Assembly: GCF_000397065.2 (NCBI RefSeq)
Contig: NZ_KE007306.1
Coordinates: 524,398-588,397 of the forward strand
Source: Marinobacter lipolyticus SM19
GTDB lineage: Bacteria > Pseudomonadota > Gammaproteobacteria > Pseudomonadales > Oleiphilaceae
Length of the DNA stretch: 64,000 nt
Direction of reading: 5' to 3'
Of the stretch, positions 26,994 through 35,224 are shown piece after piece. The translations under genes and the position numbers were made by a program. The notes under the pieces were generated by a model. The model did not search any database. It was not told the origin of the DNA and was given only the letters and a program-made list of their open reading frames with translations. The stretch's first letter is position 1. Each line of letters starts with the position of its first letter.

Positions 26994-27884
26994 CTAGGTT
27001 GCAGATCGCCGGGTAACTACCAGTGCCACGCCGGTGATGGAAATCGCGCCGCCAACCATGGCCAGAACACCCAAGCGCTCGTCAAACAGTACAAACGCTT
27101 CCAGCGCGGTCACAGGCGGCACCAGGTAGAACAGGCTGGCCACCTGCGAAGCCGCCCCCTGGCGGATCAGCCACATCAGCAACAGGATGGCGCCGATGGA
27201 TACACCAAACACCAGCCAGGCCATGGATAGCTGCAGCTGGAGCGCCCATTCCACCTCCCGGGTTTCCAGAGTGAAAGCCCCGATGGCAAAAAACACTGCC
27301 GCGGCGCTGTACTGGATGAGCGTGCCCGCCACCAGATCCGCCTGGGTGCCGTTGCGCTTCTGATACACCGTACCCAGGGATATTCCGGCCAGGGAGAACC
27401 CGGCCCAGACCAGCGTCCATAACGGGAAATCCGAGGTATTGCCATCACCGCCGACAAACTTCTCAAGCAATACCAGAGTCACACCCACCAGCCCCAGAGT
27501 CAGCCCCAGCCATTGTCGCCCCGAGACACCTTCCTTCAGCACAATCACCGCTGCGGCCGACGTCACCAGCGGTTGCAGGCCGACAATCAGCGACACAATA
27601 CCTGACGGCATACCGCCCTGAATGGCGTAATACACCCCCCCCAGGTAACAGCCGTGGACCAGCAGCCCGGTCACCGCCAGGTGCCCCGCTCCCCGCCATC
27701 CCGGCCAGCGGGTTTTCATCAGCCAGGCCAGCCCTGCCAGCAGCACCAGAGTCAGCAACATGCGGATCAGCAGCAGCGTGAAGGGCTCCGCATACGGAAG
27801 CCCGTACTTGGCGCCGATAAAACCCGTGCTCCACAACCACACAAAAAGCGCAGGCACCAGAAAGGTAAAGAAAACTGAACGCAT
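26994..27884 (-). CDS. EamA/DMT family transporter
   Basis: A membrane protein of about 296 aa with ten predicted helices in two halves, each an EamA repeat (for example FFTFLVPALFVWLWSTGFI, LTLVLLAGLAWLMK, GIVSLIVGLQPLVTSAAAVIVL, LGLTLGLVGVTLVLLEK, SLFYLVPPVTALEAFVLFDERL). It is a drug/metabolite exporter type with an unknown substrate. The ATG at 27884 is preferred to a TTG at 27890. It stands alone between the lipid kinase and rsuA genes. Confidence 0.86.
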   Translation of the reverse strand: MRSVFFTFLVPALFVWLWSTGFIGAKYGLPYAEPFTLLLIRMLLTLVLLAGLAWLMKTRWPGWRGAGHLAVTGLLVHGCYLGGVYYAIQGGMPSGIVSLIVGLQPLVTSAAAVIVLKEGVSGRQWLGLTLGLVGVTLVLLEKFVGGDGNTSDFPLWTLVWAGFSLAGISLGTVYQKRNGTQADLVAGTLIQYSAAAVFFAIGAFTLETREVEWALQLQLSMAWLVFGVSIGAILLLMWLIRQGAASQVASLFYLVPPVTALEAFVLFDERLGVLAMVGGAISITGVALVVTRRSAT

Positions 27885-28035
27885 GACCAATTATCCAGAC
27901 AAAAGTTTTCAGGGTGCAGCCACTTTAAAAGTTAGCAGGCAAACAATACAGATACAGGCAACCGTCTTTTATTCCATTACAGTTACGAGTTCATGACCCT
28001 GTCCTGCTCCGGGGCGACCCGTTATCATTCACGCC

Positions 28036-28734
28036 ATGAAACTTTCACGAATCCTCAGCAACCAGAACGGTGTCAGCCGCAAGCATGCGAATGCTCTGGT
28101 CGCGGCCGGGCGGGTCACGGTCAACGGCAACGTATGTCGGGAAGGATCCATGGATGTCGACCGCTTCGCCACCGTCGCGGTTGACAACAACATCATCCAG
28201 CAGGGCACCGAAGCCCTATACCTGATGTTGCACAAACCCGCAGGCTATCTTAGCGCTACCGAGGATAAGGTACATCCTACGGTACTGGACCTGATTGCCC
28301 CGGACCTGCGGGCCGGCCTGCATATCGCTGGACGCCTGGACCGGGCCACCACCGGCCTGCTGATACTGACCAACCACGGTACCTGGTCCCGGGGCCTGAC
28401 CGAACCCAGGGTCAGGATTCCCAAGGTTTACCGGGTGACCACTGCACACCCGATATCACCGGAAACCGCGGCACGCTTTGCTGAGGGCATCTGGTTTGAA
28501 TACGAACAACTGACAACCTCACCTGCACACATCGAACCGATCGATGCCACCAACGCCCGACTGACGATTTATGAAGGCCGTTATCATCAGGTGAAAAGAA
28601 TGTTTCACGCTGTGGGTAACCGTGTTGTCTCCCTGCACCGGGAGCGAATGGGCGCCATAGCCCTTGACCAGACACTGGACCCGGGACAATACCGCACCCT
28701 GACCGCTCAGGAGACGCAATCCGTACCGGGGTGA
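28036..28734 (+). CDS. rsuA: 16S rRNA pseudouridine-516 synthase RsuA-like
   Basis: A 232-aa pseudouridine synthase of the RsuA/RluB/E/F group. N-terminal S4 RNA-binding domain (MKLSRILSNQNGVSRKHAN, about 1-60), catalytic Asp in AGRLDRATTGLLILTN (about 96-111) and YEGRYHQVKRMFHAVGNRV near the C-terminus. The S4-first layout and length fit RsuA, which modifies U516 of 16S rRNA. It is convergent with the SDR gene 11 bp downstream. Confidence 0.85.
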   Translation: MKLSRILSNQNGVSRKHANALVAAGRVTVNGNVCREGSMDVDRFATVAVDNNIIQQGTEALYLMLHKPAGYLSATEDKVHPTVLDLIAPDLRAGLHIAGRLDRATTGLLILTNHGTWSRGLTEPRVRIPKVYRVTTAHPISPETAARFAEGIWFEYEQLTTSPAHIEPIDATNARLTIYEGRYHQVKRMFHAVGNRVVSLHRERMGAIALDQTLDPGQYRTLTAQETQSVPG

Positions 28735-28744
28735 TCACGCCGGG

Positions 28745-29551
28745 TCAGCGGTCCTTGCTCATCTTATGCTTCAGCATGCGGTCCATCTGCCGGAAGGCCG
28801 GTTGAGTGAACCGTGTCACAGGGCCTGGCATCGCCGCCAGCGCCAGACTACCCAAGGTACCCACCGGGCTTCCCACCCGCGCAGGGCGTTTGTTCACCGC
28901 CTTTACAATCCAGCCGGCAGCCTTGTCCACGTTCATCATTGGCATATGCCGGTAAATGCTGGTTCTTGAAGACATCGGCGTCCGCACCATCGGGAAATAC
29001 ACCACGGTGACGTCAATCCCTTTGTGGCCAAGTTCCGCCAACAGCGACCGGGAAAAAGACTCCAGCGCCGACTTGCTGGCGAGGTAGGCGGAAAACAGCG
29101 GGATCGGCACCTGGGACGACAGCGTTGAGATGTTCACCACCTGCCCTTCTCCCTGTTCGAGCATACGGGGCAACAGCTTGAGGGTCAGCCCCACCGCCGC
29201 AATGTAGTTGATGTTCATCGTGCGCTGGTAATCGTGCAGGCGGTCCAGGGCCTCGGTGATTGGACGACGTATCGAGTGGGCGGCGTTGTTCACCAGCACA
29301 TCCACCCGCTGGTGCGCATCAAGAATACGCTCGGCACACTGGTTGAGCGATGCCTCATCGGTCAGGTCCGCCGGGTAGATCCATGCCTGCCCTCCCTCAC
29401 TGGTGATCTCACGTTGAACACTGGCCAGCTCTTCCTCCCTTCGCGCCACCAGGCACACTCTGGCCCCCTGCTTCGCCAACTGTCTGGCCGCAACCGCACC
29501 AATACCACTGGAAGAGCCGGTGATGACCACCGTTTTACCCGCCACGTTCAT
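28745..29551 (-). CDS. Short-chain dehydrogenase/reductase
   Basis: A classical SDR of 268 aa with cofactor motif VITGSSSGIGAVAARQL (residues 9-25), NNAAHS (about 87-92), catalytic Ser in STLSSQ, and Tyr/Lys in YLASKSALESF (about 155-165). The RREEE basic stretch after strand two suggests NADP. A C-terminal extension ends in a basic HKMSKDR. It reduces or oxidises an alcohol/ketone, but the substrate is unknown. The gene is divergent from the lytic transglycosylase gene. Confidence 0.85.
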   Translation of the reverse strand: MNVAGKTVVITGSSSGIGAVAARQLAKQGARVCLVARREEELASVQREITSEGGQAWIYPADLTDEASLNQCAERILDAHQRVDVLVNNAAHSIRRPITEALDRLHDYQRTMNINYIAAVGLTLKLLPRMLEQGEGQVVNISTLSSQVPIPLFSAYLASKSALESFSRSLLAELGHKGIDVTVVYFPMVRTPMSSRTSIYRHMPMMNVDKAAGWIVKAVNKRPARVGSPVGTLGSLALAAMPGPVTRFTQPAFRQMDRMLKHKMSKDR

Positions 29552-29736
29552 GATCGTTTTTCCCGCACTTGTGAATGAATCAAAAGCCTATGATCAAAGC
29601 CTGTTCAAATACAATGACTGGAGACACCATCACATTTGCGACTATCGACACTTATCGTTACGTTTCTTCCATATCACAACGACGTATACTGGCGATTATC
29701 ACGCAGATATCCGTTCAGGTTTCTCACGAGTACACA

Positions 29737-30441
29737 ATGACAAGCGGTAATCTTCTCTCCACATCATTACTGACAACCCTGTTGTTGGTATTTCTGTCTC
29801 AACCGGTTGCGGGTGGCAGTGTGCAACGTATTGTCCACCCCGACGGCACGGTGGAATATACCAATGTCAAAAACAGCGAACAGCGGCGCGCTTCCAGCAA
29901 GAATGAGGTGGTCTATCGCTACCGGGATGAAAATGGCGTGGTCGCCTACAGCAGCAACCAACCGGCAGGGGCTGATTTCGATGTCATCCGCTTTCACTGC
30001 TATGCCTGCGATCCGAACTCCAAGGTAAACTGGCGGACCACACCGCTTTACCGCGAGCCCTACCGTGACGAAATCCAGGCCGCTGCGCGGCAATTCCAGA
30101 TTGATCCGGCCCTGGTTCGCGCAGTCATCCACGCGGAATCTGCATTCAATGCTCGAGCCATCTCTCCCAAGGGCGCCCAGGGGCTAATGCAGTTGATGCC
30201 GGCAACGGCCCGGGACCTGGCCGTCAGCAATGCCATGAACGCGGCCGAGAACATCCATGGCGGGGTCAATTATCTGGCGCAGATGCTTAAACGATTCGGC
30301 GGCGATACCAGGCTGGCCACTGCTGCCTACAACGCCGGCCCCGGTGCGGTGGGCCGCCATGGCGGCATCCCGCCGTACGCAGAAACCCGAGCCTATGTAG
30401 AGCGGGTGGGTATTCTCCATGAACGTTACGCGCGCAACTAA
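29737..30441 (+). CDS. Lytic transglycosylase with N-terminal DUF4124-like region
   Basis: A 234-aa exported protein: signal peptide (LLTTLLLVFLSQPVAGGS), a beta-rich region resembling DUF4124 (IVHPDGTVEYTNVKN and VVYRYRDENGVVAYSSNQP, about 30-90), then an SLT domain (about 110-225). The SLT catalytic Glu is in AVIHAESAFNARAISPKGAQGLMQLMPATA, with AAYNAGPGAV downstream. It would cleave peptidoglycan to 1,6-anhydro-muropeptides. An upstream ATG at 29575 is open, but the signal peptide marks 29737. It overlaps the next gene by 23 bp, forming an operon. Confidence 0.85.
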   Translation: MTSGNLLSTSLLTTLLLVFLSQPVAGGSVQRIVHPDGTVEYTNVKNSEQRRASSKNEVVYRYRDENGVVAYSSNQPAGADFDVIRFHCYACDPNSKVNWRTTPLYREPYRDEIQAAARQFQIDPALVRAVIHAESAFNARAISPKGAQGLMQLMPATARDLAVSNAMNAAENIHGGVNYLAQMLKRFGGDTRLATAAYNAGPGAVGRHGGIPPYAETRAYVERVGILHERYARN

Positions 30442-30991
30442 AGTTCTCGCCAGCCTTACCTTACTGCTGACCATCAATCCCGTGATGGCCGCTTTCCGCT
30501 GCGGCAGTGCTCTGGTGAGCCAGGGTGACTGGCCGCTGGAAGTGGAAGAACGCTGTGGTGAGCCGGACTACGTTGCGACCTATCCCCAAACCGTTGTACC
30601 GGGACTTGGCGTAGTCCAAACCGAGGAACACTGGTACTACAACCGCGGCCCCCAGAGTTTTATTCGTCGATTGGTTTTTCGTAATGGCAAGCTACACCGG
30701 GAAGACAGCCTGGGTTACGGCTTTTACCCGGATAACGCTGGCCCCTGCACTACCGGTGCCCTGCAGGAAGGTATCAGCGAGTTCGAAGTCGTCGCCCGTT
30801 GTGGTCAGCCCCTGTCAAGGCAAGTGACCTGGCAGGTCGTTACTCCCGGTCGCGCCGGGCTGGCACACCGGAGCTACCCGGTCCCCGTGGAAGAATGGCT
30901 GTACGAACTGAGCAATACCCAATTCCGCCGGGTGATCACCCTTCGCAATGGCCGCGTGGTGGATGTGGAGTCCACCAAAAAACCCTACTGA
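30419..30991 (+). CDS. Exported DUF2845 protein
   Basis: A 190-aa secreted protein with a signal peptide (ASLTLLLTINPVMA) and two DUF2845 repeats: one around FRCGSALVSQGDWPLEVEERCGEPDYV (about 26-52), one around ISEFEVVARCGQPLSRQVTW (about 120-139). Each repeat holds a pair of Cys in the GxCGxP pattern. The family is periplasmic and of unknown function. It begins inside the upstream lytic transglycosylase gene and its stop overlaps the convergent thioesterase gene by 7 bp. Confidence 0.83.
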   Translation: MNVTRATKVLASLTLLLTINPVMAAFRCGSALVSQGDWPLEVEERCGEPDYVATYPQTVVPGLGVVQTEEHWYYNRGPQSFIRRLVFRNGKLHREDSLGYGFYPDNAGPCTTGALQEGISEFEVVARCGQPLSRQVTWQVVTPGRAGLAHRSYPVPVEEWLYELSNTQFRRVITLRNGRVVDVESTKKPY

Positions 30992-31485
30992 CCAGTGCGG
31001 CTGGATAATTTTTCCCGTGTCTGCAATCGCCCTTCCCGCCGAATTTCCGCGTTCTCGAACCTGCGCTTCTGTTCGTCGGTTTCAGGAATCGCTTCAGGGA
31101 CGTCCACCGGCTTATCCTCCTCATCCAGAGCCACAAATGTGAAGAACGCCGACAGGATATGTCTCACTTCTCCGGTGTAACTGTTTTCGGCCTCAACCCT
31201 GGCGCCGATTTCCATGGACGACCCCCAGCTTCGGTTCAGTGACAGGCTGAACAGCAGAGTATCGTTCCCTTTCGCCGGCGCGCGGAAGTGAATGGAGTCC
31301 ACCGCAGCCGTCACACAGACATGCGCCGAATGGCGCTCGGCCACCACCAGTGCCAGTCGATCACACTTGGCCATTATCATGCCGCCGAACACCGTGTTAT
31401 GTGAGTTCATGTCATTGGGAAACACTTTATAGACATGCTGGTCTATGGCGGACGCGGAAACGGGTCTGGATTTAGGGCTGGGCAT
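30985..31485 (-). CDS. Acyl-CoA thioesterase, hotdog fold
   Basis: A 166-aa thioesterase of the YciA/BFIT type that hydrolyses acyl-CoA. Visible are NDMNSHNTVFGGMIMAKCDRLALVVAER (the Asn/Asp-containing hotdog helix region, about 24-51), DSIHFRAPAKGNDTL and a GSSMEIGARVEAEN strand followed by a FTFVALDEEDKPVDVP tail. The ATG at 31485 is preceded by GGAGGGAATC. It stands alone, convergent with the DUF2845 gene. Confidence 0.87.
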   Translation of the reverse strand: MPSPKSRPVSASAIDQHVYKVFPNDMNSHNTVFGGMIMAKCDRLALVVAERHSAHVCVTAAVDSIHFRAPAKGNDTLLFSLSLNRSWGSSMEIGARVEAENSYTGEVRHILSAFFTFVALDEEDKPVDVPEAIPETDEQKRRFENAEIRREGRLQTREKLSSRTGQ

Positions 31486-31681
31486 GATTCCCTCCTGATG
31501 AGCCAAGTTGACAAGCGTACTGAAACAACCCGGTAGATAACAGTGCAAATCAGCTGTGGCCCACTATCGGCACTTTCGAAGTATTTACATCAACAATATG
31601 TCTCTGGAACATTAACCCGAGCCCCAATAATAACGGTAAATATGGAAACGTTTTGTATCCACGCAATGGAGGGAGAGCATT

Positions 31682-32107
31682 ATGAGCCAGCATCAAGGCA
31701 GCTGTTTCTGTGGTGAAGTGAAATTTCAGGTCAGTGGTGAGCCAGCGGCCATGGGCTACTGTCACTGCGATTCCTGCCGACGATGGTCGGCCGGTCCCGT
31801 GAACGCGTTTTCGCTATGGCCACCCGAGAGTTTCAAAGTTCTTGCCGGCGAAGACCAGATCGGCACCTTCCACCTGACGGAACAAAGCTACCGCAAGTGG
31901 TGCAAGAAGTGCGGCGGGCATGTCTTTACCGACCACCCGACAATGGGGCTGGTGGATGTGTACGTAGCCAATCTGCCCGACCTGGATTTCAAGCCCGCAC
32001 TGCATGTGCACTACCAGGAATCCGTACTGCCCATCCACGACGGCCTGCCCAAAATGAAGGATGTGCCTGCGGAAATGGGTGGCTCAGGCGAAACCTTACC
32101 CGAATAA
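31682..32107 (+). CDS. GFA/CENP-V domain zinc protein
   Basis: A 141-aa protein of the glutathione-dependent formaldehyde-activating (GFA) family. Zinc ligands are recognisable: CFCGEV (about 8-13), CHCDSCRRW (about 27-35), and CKKCGG (about 75-80). The ATG at 31682 has GGAGGGAGAG upstream. Despite the family name, most members have unproven activity. A hairpin terminator follows 5 bp after the stop. Confidence 0.86.
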   Translation: MSQHQGSCFCGEVKFQVSGEPAAMGYCHCDSCRRWSAGPVNAFSLWPPESFKVLAGEDQIGTFHLTEQSYRKWCKKCGGHVFTDHPTMGLVDVYVANLPDLDFKPALHVHYQESVLPIHDGLPKMKDVPAEMGGSGETLPE

Positions 32108-32111
32108 GCAT

Positions 32112-32140
32112 CATCCCGGACCAGCCCCTGATCCGGGATG
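32112..32140. terminator. Hairpin terminator between GFA and PHB-depolymerase genes
   Basis: CATCCCGGA (32112-32120) and TCCGGGATG (32132-32140) form a perfect 9-bp stem with an 11-nt loop, followed by TCATTCT. It is placed between the stops of two convergent genes (32107 and 32172). Confidence 0.6.
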
Positions 32141-32171
32141 TCATTCTCCCAACAGCTAGCCGGCTTCAGCT

Positions 32172-33911
32172 TCAGTCGCACTGGCCGATTTCAAAGTAGC
32201 CCTCCGCCGTTTCCTTTACCCAACTGTATGTGCCCGAGACCGCCCCCAGGTAGTCGTCTCCACCGGTGGTGTAGTAGCCGCCCGCGTAATAGGCACGACC
32301 GGCGGTATCGTGGTTCAGATGGGTATCGTTCCAGTCCTGGCAGGTAAACTCACCACCGGAACCGCCGTCGTCGCCACCGCCGGTACCGCTACAGGCGCTG
32401 GGTTCTACGCTGTACCAGAGGCCCGGATCGCCCTCGTACAGGGTGACGCTGCTCCAGGTGTCAAAGGAGCCGCCAATGTCCACATCATCACCCGAGGAGA
32501 ACGCCCGCAGGTCGGAATTACCACCAGCGTAGGCGCGGCCTTCGGAAATGTGAATATTGGGTGATGAGGTCGCCTGTTCACAGGTTTCCGTGGGCGCGCT
32601 GGGATCGTGGACTACTACCTGACGTTCCTTGGTGGTGGTATTGCTATCGCTGTCGTTCGCACTGTAGCTACAGGCGTAGGTCCCCACGGTAGAGGTGTCG
32701 ACTTCACTGCAATCCGCCGTCACCGAAACCGATCCGTCCTCCGCATCGTCCGCGGTCGCCCCCGGGTCCGTGAAGGCGGTATTAATCGCCACGTACATCG
32801 GATTATCCCCGATCAGGGTAATCACCGGGAATCCTTCCGGCTCGGTACCATCCCTGCTGTGACGGTTAAAGAAGTCCCAGATGATGTCCGGGTAACTGGG
32901 CCCGACCCGGACCGACCACTTGCCGTTGTTACCGTTTTCACCCCCGACCCAGTAGTGACCGTGGTCGGTGTCCTGGGTGTTGGGCGTGGACAACGGTCCA
33001 TCCAGATACACGGTTTCAACCACTGAGCGGGTTCCGCTGGTGCCATCGCGGGTATACCGGATGTGTTCACAGCTATAGTTGCTCTGGTAAGACGGTGAAC
33101 AGGCTGTTGAGGAAGCGTAGGTTTCTCCGGTGGTGTCGAAGGCTGGTTCACCAAACACTTGCAGGTGGGCGTCCCGGGTATTGTCCGCCGCGGTTTTCAG
33201 CACCGTGCAATCGTTCTCGTTCTGCAACACCATCAATGGTATCGGGTAGTCGTCGTTGATTTCCGACTCCATGTCGGATGCCACCCGGGACACGCTATGG
33301 AATGTCGCACTTCCCGGACACTGTCCGGACAACGAGACAGATGACGAATCCTCGCCATAGGGTAATCCCGATGCTGGTGCAGCGGCTGCCCAGTATTCGT
33401 TATGGGCCACTGCCGCAACAGTGGCCATGGCGCCACCGGAAGACAGGCCGGTGATGAAGCGGCGGTTGGCGTCTATGGTGTAATTGGCCTCAACCGCCTG
33501 GGCGATCTGGTGCAGGTCCTCCACCTCGCCGGCGCCCTCATGACGATGATGATCAAACCAGAAACCCCAGCAATTCTCATTGCGCAGGCCGTCGTAACTG
33601 GTGATGAACGGGGCGACCAGAATAAAGCCGTACTCGTCCGCCGCAGCCTTCAGTCCCCAGTCAGCGAGCACATCGCTGTTGGACTGCTTGCAGCCATGCA
33701 ACGCCATCACCATGGGCGCGGGTGTCTGGACATTATCAGGTACGTACACCTTGTAATCCCGGGCCCGGGACTGGTTGTAGGATTGTTGTGGCAATGTATA
33801 GGAATCGGTCTGACCGGCACTGGCCGGCACGGCAGATAACACCAGGGGAATGCACCCCAGAAGAATGGATATCACACCCCGACGCATCGAACGAGCGATG
33901 GAAATCGACAT
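32172..33911 (-). CDS. Secreted PHB-depolymerase-family esterase with C-terminal repeats
   Basis: A 579-aa protein with a signal peptide (ISILLGCIPLVLSAVPASAG), an alpha/beta-hydrolase catalytic domain (about 40-345) of the poly(3-hydroxybutyrate) depolymerase family and a multidomain tail. The lipase box is GLSSG with Ser157; likely Asp near 235 (ENDCTVL) and His near 317 (DHGHYWVGG). A DUF5011/Ig-like domain follows (about 365-430, DPGATADDAEDGSVSVTADCS). Two similar C-terminal repeats, each starting with a Cys and holding GRAY(A/Y)GG, span about 440-505 and 525-579 and may bind polymer. The start has AAGGAG at 7 nt. Whether it degrades PHB or another polyester is inference. Confidence 0.83.
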   Translation of the reverse strand: MSISIARSMRRGVISILLGCIPLVLSAVPASAGQTDSYTLPQQSYNQSRARDYKVYVPDNVQTPAPMVMALHGCKQSNSDVLADWGLKAAADEYGFILVAPFITSYDGLRNENCWGFWFDHHRHEGAGEVEDLHQIAQAVEANYTIDANRRFITGLSSGGAMATVAAVAHNEYWAAAAPASGLPYGEDSSSVSLSGQCPGSATFHSVSRVASDMESEINDDYPIPLMVLQNENDCTVLKTAADNTRDAHLQVFGEPAFDTTGETYASSTACSPSYQSNYSCEHIRYTRDGTSGTRSVVETVYLDGPLSTPNTQDTDHGHYWVGGENGNNGKWSVRVGPSYPDIIWDFFNRHSRDGTEPEGFPVITLIGDNPMYVAINTAFTDPGATADDAEDGSVSVTADCSEVDTSTVGTYACSYSANDSDSNTTTKERQVVVHDPSAPTETCEQATSSPNIHISEGRAYAGGNSDLRAFSSGDDVDIGGSFDTWSSVTLYEGDPGLWYSVEPSACSGTGGGDDGGSGGEFTCQDWNDTHLNHDTAGRAYYAGGYYTTGGDDYLGAVSGTYSWVKETAEGYFEIGQCD

Positions 33912-34085
33912 CTGGAACTCCTTTTATTGGATTTATTGTTCGGCAGCCGATTTGAAGAAAGAATTGTGCCAGGACGCCAAGATGTTGTTTTAAAAAGAAG
34001 TAGGAAGGGAGAAAGATACTTCAGGTAGCCACAAGTGCCCGGAACTCCGAACAGCTTGTCCGGAACCCAGGACAGACATCATCAA

Positions 34086-34451
34086 CTACTGACTGGTGCT
34101 GAGACGCTTGGCCACCCATCGATGATACAGCCACGCGAGAGTGGGCCGAATCACCGGCAAGCCGATCAGCCACGCCAGGGGTTTCAGTGCAGGCACGCGG
34201 GACATCAGCAGGATATAGGCGTCCATTTCCCGGTGTACCCTGCCCTGGTCGTCCTTGACGTGCAGCTCCCGGAGAGCCTTGTCAGGATCAATACCCTGAC
34301 GGCGCAACTCTTCATCACGCCCGGTGATATCCAGCCACTCAACGGACTCCCCGGTCTTCCCCGCCAGCTTTTCGTACCACCGGCGGTCCTTGATGCAGGC
34401 GGAGCAAGAGCCATCGTAGAACACCACCAGTTTGCTGGCTGAGGTAGCCAT
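34086..34451 (-). CDS. DCC family thiol-oxidoreductase-like protein (DUF393)
   Basis: A 121-aa protein of the DCC/DUF393 family with the N-terminal motif FYDGSCSACIKDRRWYEKL (the CxxC pair of a thioredoxin-like fold) and a C-terminal PALKPLAWLIGLPVIRPTLAWLYHRWVAKR helix. The ATG at 34451 has GGAGGCGATT upstream; a longer frame to 34493 is less likely. It is the last gene after efpL in the minus-strand group. The substrate is unknown. Confidence 0.84.
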   Translation of the reverse strand: MATSASKLVVFYDGSCSACIKDRRWYEKLAGKTGESVEWLDITGRDEELRRQGIDPDKALRELHVKDDQGRVHREMDAYILLMSRVPALKPLAWLIGLPVIRPTLAWLYHRWVAKRLSTSQ

Positions 34452-34521
34452 AATCGCCTCCTTCAAGAATCCTGGCGTTACGCCCATTATCAATTCCGAA
34501 GGGCGCCCCTTTCAAATCAGG

Positions 34522-35088
34522 TCAGGCACGTCCCAGGAACCGGCGCTCCTCCACATTCACCTTGATTCTGTCACCTGTGGAAATGTGCTCGGGCACCTGA
34601 ATCACCAGCCCGGTCGACAGTGTCGCAGGCTTGGTCCGCGCCGTTGCCGAACCGCCCTTGATGGATGGATCAGTTTCCACAATCTCCAGATCTACCGTCG
34701 GCGGCAGATCCAGCGCAACCGGGGCGTCGCTCACCAGGATCACCATCAGTCCCTGGGTATCCTCACTGATGAACAGCAGCTCGTCTGCGATGGACTCCCG
34801 GTTCAGGCTGTACTGCGTGAAATCCTCGCTGTCCATGAAAACGAACTCGTCGCCATCCGAATAGGAAAAGGTCGCCGGTCTGCGAACCAGATCGGCCAGG
34901 TTCAGCATGTCCGAGTCCTTGAAGGTCTCGTCGATCTTGTTACCTGTAACCACGTCATACATCCGCATGCGGTAGAGGCTGCCACCGGCTCGCCCCTGGG
35001 GAACGGAGCGCTCGATGTCCTTGACGAAGTAGGCCCTGCCTTCATATTCAACCGCGGAGTTCTTCTTGATTTCACTGGCTTTTGGCAT
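34522..35088 (-). CDS. efpL: Elongation factor P-like protein EfpL (YeiP)
   Basis: A 188-aa protein aligned with E. coli YeiP across its whole length: [61 protein letters not shown] and [10 protein letters not shown]. It relieves ribosome stalling at proline-containing motifs. The loop tip, [10 protein letters not shown], carries an unmodified arginine at position 33, as reported for EfpL rather than the modified lysine of EF-P. The ATG at 35088 gives the family start; the frame is open to 35208. It lies 136 bp after the putA stop. Confidence 0.93.
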   Translation of the reverse strand: MPKASEIKKNSAVEYEGRAYFVKDIERSVPQGRAGGSLYRMRMYDVVTGNKIDETFKDSDMLNLADLVRRPATFSYSDGDEFVFMDSEDFTQYSLNRESIADELLFISEDTQGLMVILVSDAPVALDLPPTVDLEIVETDPSIKGGSATARTKPATLSTGLVIQVPEHISTGDRIKVNVEERRFLGRA

Positions 35089-35180
35089 GTCTTCAGATTC
35101 CGGAACAATGAATGGAAAATCAAAGTTGCTGATATACCACGAAGGCGGGCGACATGCGATAGCGATCTGTCGGGAACTGC

Positions 35181-35206
35181 GAGTGGCCCCTTCCCTGGGG
35201 CGACTC
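35181..35206 (-). terminator. Hairpin after putA
   Basis: GAGTGGCCCC (35181-35190) pairs with GGGGCGACTC (35197-35206), one mismatch, loop of six. It lies 19 bp past the putA stop and before efpL. There is no clear T run, so it may be a Rho-linked or processing hairpin. Confidence 0.4.
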
Positions 35207-35224
35207 ACTACTGGCGGGAAGGGC

